Source: Bacteroidales bacterium (GTDB lineage Bacteria; Bacteroidota; Bacteroidia; Bacteroidales; UBA3824). From it: a DNA stretch of 64,000 bases. Positions 59,406 through 64,000 of the stretch are shown here, in pieces. The translations under genes were made by a program, and so were the position numbers. The notes beneath the pieces were generated by a model. That model saw nothing but the letters and a program-made list of their open reading frames with translations. It made no database searches and was not told the DNA's origin. Position 1 is the stretch's first letter; every line of letters begins with the position of its first letter. The stretch spans positions 1 through 64,000 of the forward strand of contig JAFXZT010000134.1 of assembly GCA_017541145.1 (NCBI GenBank), written 5' to 3'.

Positions 59406-61049
59406 ATGAATTCAAAAAAATATCAACCGCTTCAAGTAATCTTTATTTTTATTTTAGGATTGTTGGTCGGAAAATTTTGTTTCAGTACCAACAAGGATAA
59501 GGTAGAGTTTTCGCTTTTTAATGGCAAACCGTCTAAGTTGCAGACTGTTATCAATCTTATTGACGACAGATATGTAGATGATATTGATGTTGACAGCCTT
59601 ACGGAACTGATAATACCGGATATTTTTTCAAAACTTGATCCGCATACCAAGTATTATTCAGCCGAAAAGCGTACCGATGTGGAGCGCAACATCATCGGAC
59701 ATTTTTGCGGAGTCGGCATCGAATTTAATGTTTCGAATGATACATGTATCGCTCTGAGTATCGTGAAAGACGGTCCGTGCGATTTGGCGGGAATTCTTGC
59801 CGGAGATAATATTTTGAAAATCGATACTGTGGATGTTGTTGGCAGCAATGCCAAAAACTTGGTTTCTAATCTTATGAAAGGCGAGGAGGGAAGCGTTGTA
59901 CAAGTAACGGTACATCGTCAGGGCATAGATTCTGCCTTGGTATTTGATGTAGTTCGCGGAGATATTCCAACATATTCAGTACCTGCGGGTTACAAATTGG
60001 ATTCTGTAACAGGTTATATCAAAATTACATCCTTTGGTGACAGAACTTACAAAGAATTTGTTGGAAAACTGAAACCGTTGCTCGATTCCGGAATTCAAAA
60101 TTTAATTGTAGATTTGCGTGACAATGGCGGCGGTTTGCTTTATACCGTTCGTGATATTGTTAGCGAAATATTACACACCAATGATACAATAGTTTACACC
60201 GAAGAGCGTCACAAAGACCGTTCTTTGGTTTTGATTGATACCGTATCAAATCCGATTTGTAAAGATCTCAACGTGATTTGTATTGTTAACAGCAATTCTG
60301 CTTCGGCGTCGGAAATTATGGTTGGAGCCATTCAAGACCATGATCGTGGAATAATTCTCGGTCGCAGAACTTTCGGAAAAGGTTTGGTTCAAACTCCGAT
60401 TTCTTTTCAGGACAATTCTGTTGTAAGACTTACAACATCGAGATATTATACGCCGTCGGGACGAAGTTTTCAGAAAGCGTATTCCGAATATGACAACGAT
60501 TTGAAAAAACGTTTGAAAAATGGTGAGCTTGATAGCGCAAATGCTTTCAGTTACAAAGATTCTACGGTTTATTTTACAAAACACGGTCGCAAGGTATATG
60601 CCGGCGGCGGTGTAATGCCGGATTATTTTGTACCATATTCATATCAATTTAGTAACGGATTGCTTTACAAATTAGATTCTGCGCAATTGTTTTACAAATT
60701 TGCATCACGTAAATACAATTTGATGGCCGAGAAAGATACAACTATCAGAAATAGTGATAAATACGTTACAGAATTGTTTAGCGACGAGACCAAATTGCTT
60801 GATGATTTTATATCATTCGCAGCAAGTTACAATGTAAAAATCAATCCTCGCAAAGATAAAAAAGAACTTCAGGATTCTAAGAAATTAATTTTATCGCAAA
60901 TCATGGCGTATTGCTATCATGTGGTAGGCGATGAGGACAATTATTACAAATATTATAACTTCTATAATGCTGATGTAGTAGCAGCCGAGCGGCTTTTTGG
61001 TGATATCAACACTTTTAATTTGTTGCTCGGTGCAAATGAAAATAATTAA
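59406..61049 (+). CDS. S41 family C-terminal processing protease with PDZ domain
   Basis: A 547-residue periplasmic protease with an N-terminal signal anchor (about residues 7-22). A PDZ domain (about 90-170, IVKDGPCDLAGILAGDNIL) is followed by the S41 fold with LRDNGGGLLYTV, the catalytic Ser in NSNSASASEIMVGAIQ and the Lys in GRRTFGKGLVQTP. The C-terminal 120 residues are family-specific. CtpA-type enzymes trim the C-termini of envelope proteins. Confidence 0.95.
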   Translation: MNSKKYQPLQVIFIFILGLLVGKFCFSTNKDKVEFSLFNGKPSKLQTVINLIDDRYVDDIDVDSLTELIIPDIFSKLDPHTKYYSAEKRTDVERNIIGHFCGVGIEFNVSNDTCIALSIVKDGPCDLAGILAGDNILKIDTVDVVGSNAKNLVSNLMKGEEGSVVQVTVHRQGIDSALVFDVVRGDIPTYSVPAGYKLDSVTGYIKITSFGDRTYKEFVGKLKPLLDSGIQNLIVDLRDNGGGLLYTVRDIVSEILHTNDTIVYTEERHKDRSLVLIDTVSNPICKDLNVICIVNSNSASASEIMVGAIQDHDRGIILGRRTFGKGLVQTPISFQDNSVVRLTTSRYYTPSGRSFQKAYSEYDNDLKKRLKNGELDSANAFSYKDSTVYFTKHGRKVYAGGGVMPDYFVPYSYQFSNGLLYKLDSAQLFYKFASRKYNLMAEKDTTIRNSDKYVTELFSDETKLLDDFISFAASYNVKINPRKDKKELQDSKKLILSQIMAYCYHVVGDEDNYYKYYNFYNADVVAAERLFGDINTFNLLLGANENN

Positions 61050-61062
61050 AAAAAACTGAACG

Positions 61063-62286
61063 ATGTACGAAACAAAACAAGATAGAGAAGTCGCAATAGT
61101 TGTGGGACTTATCACGCAAGATATTACAGAAGAGAAACTCAACGAATATTTCGACGAGTTGGAATTTCTTGCAAAAACTGCCGATGTGGATTGTGTAAAA
61201 AGATTTTCACAACGTGCTGAGTATCCGAATCCGAGAATTTATACCGGAGAAGGTAAATTGAAGGAAATTGCTCAGTTTGTGGAAGATAATGAAATAGATG
61301 CTTGTATATTTGACGACGAATTGTCGCCGTCGCAATACAGAAACATCTCTCAGGTTCTAAAATGTAAAATCATAGACCGCAGCAATCTTATACTTGATAT
61401 TTTTGCCAAACGAGCACAAACCGCACATTCCAAAACTCAAGTAGAATTGGCTCAGTATCAGTATCTTTTGCCACGACTTGCCGGTATGTGGACACACTTG
61501 GAACGTCAGAAAGGCGGTATCGGTATGCGTGGTCCGGGTGAAAAAGAAATTGAGACCGACCGTCGTATTGTTCGCGATAGAATTTCCCGTTTAAAAGAGG
61601 AATTGCAACGTATTAACAATCAAAAAAATGTTCAACGAAAAAATCGCGGTAAACTTGTTCGTGTTGCTCTCGTGGGATATACCAACGTCGGAAAATCTAC
61701 ACTTATGAATCTTTGGGCTAAGGCGGATGTGTTTGCAGAAAACAAACTTTTTGCTACGTTGGATACCACAGTTAGAAAAGTCGTAGTAAAGAATTTGCCG
61801 TTTTTGCTTTCCGATACAGTAGGTTTTATCCGCAAACTTCCTAAAAACTTGTTTGAGTCTTTCAAATCTACTTTGGACGAAGTAAGTGAGGCTGATATAC
61901 TTGTGATTGTTTCTGATATTTCGCATCCGAATTTTGAAGAGCAACTTCAGACTGTAGACCAAACTATAAAAGAAATCACCCAAGAAAACAAAACTACTTT
62001 CTTGGTTTTCAACAAGATTGATAATTACAGTTACGAAAAACTTGATGACGACGATCTTTCGGAACGTCAACTTTGCAACTATTCGCTTGAGGAAATGGAA
62101 AATTACATCCGTTTGAAATATTCGTCGGTAGCTCCTGTGATTTTTATTTCCGCCAAAAAGAAAATCAATCTTGATGAACTGAAAGACAAAGTTTATACCG
62201 AGGCGCGTCGTATTCATACCGAGCGTTATCCTTACGATGATCTTTTGTATACTGATGTTGACCCCGAAGAAGAGGACGAACAGTAG
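61063..62286 (+). CDS. hflX: GTPase HflX
   Basis: A 407-residue GTPase that splits stalled ribosomes under stress. The HflX-specific N-terminal domain (residues about 10-190) contains NPRIYTGEGKLKEIAQ and the glycine-rich KGGIGMRGPGEKEIETDRR loop. The G domain has G1 GYTNVGKST, G3 DTVGFIRKLP, G4 FNKID and G5 ISAKKK. It follows the S41 protease gene by 13 bases. Confidence 0.97.
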   Translation: MYETKQDREVAIVVGLITQDITEEKLNEYFDELEFLAKTADVDCVKRFSQRAEYPNPRIYTGEGKLKEIAQFVEDNEIDACIFDDELSPSQYRNISQVLKCKIIDRSNLILDIFAKRAQTAHSKTQVELAQYQYLLPRLAGMWTHLERQKGGIGMRGPGEKEIETDRRIVRDRISRLKEELQRINNQKNVQRKNRGKLVRVALVGYTNVGKSTLMNLWAKADVFAENKLFATLDTTVRKVVVKNLPFLLSDTVGFIRKLPKNLFESFKSTLDEVSEADILVIVSDISHPNFEEQLQTVDQTIKEITQENKTTFLVFNKIDNYSYEKLDDDDLSERQLCNYSLEEMENYIRLKYSSVAPVIFISAKKKINLDELKDKVYTEARRIHTERYPYDDLLYTDVDPEEEDEQ

Positions 62287-62342
62287 AAAATCCGATGTCA
62301 ACATCGTAACATAAATTAGCAGTGTCAAACAAAAATAATTGT

Positions 62343-62350
62343 TATCTTTG
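62343..62350 (+). promoter_or_regulatory. -7 element (TAtcTTTG) of the MlaE/MlaF operon
   Basis: TAtcTTTG lies 26 bases before the ATG at 62377; no TTTG at the -33 place. Confidence 0.5.
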
Positions 62351-62376
62351 ACAAAAATTTATTTGTAATATAACAG

Positions 62377-63117
62377 ATGTTAAAGCTATTCTTTCATACC
62401 GGACGATATTTTCTCTTGATGAAGCGAGTTTTCTCGCGCCCCGAGCGTTGGAGAGTTTTCTTCAGACAGATGGTAAGGGAAATAGAAAGTATTGGAGTGA
62501 GCAGTATCGTAATTGTACTCATTATTTCGATATTTATGGGAGCGGTTTGTTGTATACAAATGGCGTACAACCTTGAAAATCCGCTTATTCCGCGTTATCT
62601 TATCGGTTATGGTACGCGCGAAACCATGCTTTTGGAATTTTCTAGTACAATTGTAGCATTGATTCTTGCCGGAAAAGTCGGTAGTAATATCGCGTCAGAA
62701 CTTGGTACAATGCAAGTAACGGAACAGATAGACGCACTTGAAATGATGGGTGTTAACTCGGCTTGTTACTTGATTTTACCTAAGATAGCGGCTTTCGTAT
62801 TTTTTATTCCGGTGCTTACACTTTTTAGTATGGCAATCGGATTGTTTGGCGGCTATATAGCATCATACGTTACCAACGGTGTTACTCCGCATGATTATGT
62901 TGTAGGTATTACGAGTATGTTCAGACCGTTTTATGTAACATATTCTATTATAAAATCGTTTGTTTTTGCATTTATAATAGCTTCGGTATCTTCTTATCAC
63001 GGCTATTATACCAACGGCGGTGCATTAGATGTTGGAAAATCTAGTACACATGCTGTGGTTTATAGTAGTATCGTTGTATTGCTTTTCAATTTGATTCTAA
63101 CTAAACTGCTGTTGTAA
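62377..63117 (+). CDS. mlaE: MlaE-type ABC lipid transport permease
   Basis: A 246-residue inner-membrane protein with five or six helices. The MlaE/Ttg2B family marks are LLEFSSTIVALILAGKVGSNIASELGTMQVTEQIDALEMMGVN and the later GYYTNGGALDVGKSST. It is the permease of a lipid transporter that keeps outer-membrane asymmetry. It lies two bases upstream of the ATPase gene; the MCE-domain protein and lipid-binding proteins are not in the window and may follow. Confidence 0.93.
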   Translation: MLKLFFHTGRYFLLMKRVFSRPERWRVFFRQMVREIESIGVSSIVIVLIISIFMGAVCCIQMAYNLENPLIPRYLIGYGTRETMLLEFSSTIVALILAGKVGSNIASELGTMQVTEQIDALEMMGVNSACYLILPKIAAFVFFIPVLTLFSMAIGLFGGYIASYVTNGVTPHDYVVGITSMFRPFYVTYSIIKSFVFAFIIASVSSYHGYYTNGGALDVGKSSTHAVVYSSIVVLLFNLILTKLLL

Positions 63118-63119
63118 AA

Positions 63120-63881
63120 ATGATTGAAGTAAGAAATGTTTATAAAGAATTTTCAGGACATTATGTACTGAATGATATTTGTGCCGAATTTGAACCCGGC
63201 AAAACCAATCTGACAATAGGACAGTCGGGTAGCGGTAAAACTGTGTTGCTGAAATGTATTGCAGGTTTGCACTCTGTATCAAAAGGCGATATTTTTTACA
63301 ACGGTCGCAGTTTTTCTGTAATGAACGAAAAGCAACGTAAAGAAATACGTAAAGAAATGGGAATGGTTTTTCAGGGCGGTGCATTGTTCGATTCTAACAC
63401 TGTAGAAGAAAACGTGATGTTTCCTTTGGAGATGTTTACAAATATGAGTTTTGAAGAGCGTCGCGAAAGAGCCAATTATTGTTTGAAACGTGTAAATATC
63501 GTAAATGCTAATAAAAAATTCCCGTCAGAGATCTCCGGCGGTATGCAAAAACGTGTAGCAATCGCCAGAGCTATCGCATTGAATCCCAAATATTTGTATT
63601 GCGACGAACCTAATTCCGGATTAGACCCTGTTACAAGTATTGTAATCGATAATTTGATTCATGATATTACTATCGAATACAATATTACAACTATCGTAAA
63701 TACACATGATATGAATTCAGTAATGGAAATCGGTGACAATATCATTTTTATTTACAAGGGTCGTAAGCGTTGGCAAGGTAATAGTGAAGGAATTTTTGAT
63801 TCTGGTGTGGAAGAGCTTGATAATTTTGTATTTGCGTCAAGTAGAATGAAACAAATCAGAAACCTTCAGAATAGAAAGTAA
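63120..63881 (+). CDS. mlaF: MlaF-type ABC ATPase
   Basis: A 253-residue ATPase with Walker A GQSGSGKT, the signature in EISGGMQKRVAIARAI, and Walker B YLYCDEPNSGLDP. The switch His lies in VNTHDMNS. The pair with the permease at 62377 is diagnostic for an Mla-type system. Confidence 0.94.
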   Translation: MIEVRNVYKEFSGHYVLNDICAEFEPGKTNLTIGQSGSGKTVLLKCIAGLHSVSKGDIFYNGRSFSVMNEKQRKEIRKEMGMVFQGGALFDSNTVEENVMFPLEMFTNMSFEERRERANYCLKRVNIVNANKKFPSEISGGMQKRVAIARAIALNPKYLYCDEPNSGLDPVTSIVIDNLIHDITIEYNITTIVNTHDMNSVMEIGDNIIFIYKGRKRWQGNSEGIFDSGVEELDNFVFASSRMKQIRNLQNRK

Positions 63882-63901
63882 TTCCTTGAACAATAAATAT
63901 T

Positions 63902-63932
63902 TTTGATTACATAAAAATAAGTATTATTTTTG
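63902..63932 (+). promoter_or_regulatory. Bacteroidetes-type promoter of the partial gene at 63960
   Basis: TTTG (63902-63905), 19 nt, TAttTTTG (63925-63932), 27 bases before the ATG at 63960. Confidence 0.78.
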
Positions 63933-63959
63933 CAAAATTATAATAAATTATAATATCGA

Positions 63960-64000
63960 ATGGAAAAAATAGATTTAACATTGCCTAATAAGGTAAGAGA
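63960..64000 (+). CDS. start of an unidentified gene, cut by the window end
   Basis: An ATG at 63960 after a full promoter opens MEKIDLTLPNKVR with 13 codons visible before the window ends. Too short to assign a family. Confidence 0.5.
   Translation, partial: MEKIDLTLPNKVR

Overview
The window comes from a low-GC member of the Bacteroidetes, most probably order Bacteroidales. The evidence is the phylum-type promoter (TTTG, about 20 nt, TAnnTTTG) in front of many genes, the general lack of Shine-Dalgarno sequences, abundant lipoproteins, and Bacteroidetes-restricted families (DUF4270, DUF4834, SprB repeats, PorE, PorZ, GldM-like domains, FISUMP domains). The genes for PorE and PorZ and a protein with a sorting-like C-terminus imply a type IX secretion system (T9SS). 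I cannot name genus or species from the sequence alone.

Layout. 0-7.3 kb, mostly minus strand: a truncated and a complete Rpn/PD-(D/E)XK nuclease gene, an InlB-repeat lipoprotein, a DUF1294 protein, two secreted proteins of unknown function, a flavin-binding-fold protein and a PorE-like T9SS component. 7.5-18.6 kb: an SprB-repeat protein, rdgB, a receiver-ATPase signalling protein, a half-size glycogen synthase homologue, a DUF4270 lipoprotein, glmS, a TauE/SafE permease, a ClbS/DfsB-type protein and a Fic protein with altered motifs. 18.6-19.1 kb: an apparently non-coding transcription unit with its own promoter, operator-like palindromes and terminator. 19.1-27.4 kb: metG, then a six-gene peptide maturation/export-type cluster (PqqD-like, S24/S26 peptidase-like, ABC exporter, two nucleotidyltransferases around an HPr-kinase-like protein), then a ZIP metal transporter. 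27.48-27.81 kb: a 43-bp tandem repeat.

28-39 kb: a mannose-1-phosphate guanylyltransferase, an AT-rich pair of exported proteins, a coiled-coil membrane protein with an MMPL/RND transporter, an iron-type alcohol dehydrogenase, a GldM-C-terminus-like membrane protein and a third Rpn gene. 39-39.5 kb: a second long non-coding gap ending in a terminator. 39.5-44.5 kb: polyprenyl synthetase, ruvC, porZ and gpmI. 44.6-57.6 kb, minus strand: GH5 glycosidase, T9SS-tail-like protein, ispG, rlmI-like, O-methyltransferase, tRNA-Glu, a large protein of unknown function, siaC-like, acyl-CoA ligase and a carboxypeptidase-regulatory-domain protein. 57.7-64 kb, plus strand: OmpA-like lipoprotein, DUF4834, dCMP deaminase, S41 protease, hflX, and MlaE/MlaF-type lipid transport genes.

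Most of the window is ordinary chromosomal housekeeping. The parts most worth attention are the 21.2-26.6 kb cluster, which has no visible precursor peptide or radical-SAM enzyme; the 18.8-19.0 kb putative RNA; the GldM-tail protein at 36.6 kb; the Fic variant at 17.6 kb; and the 43-bp repeat array.
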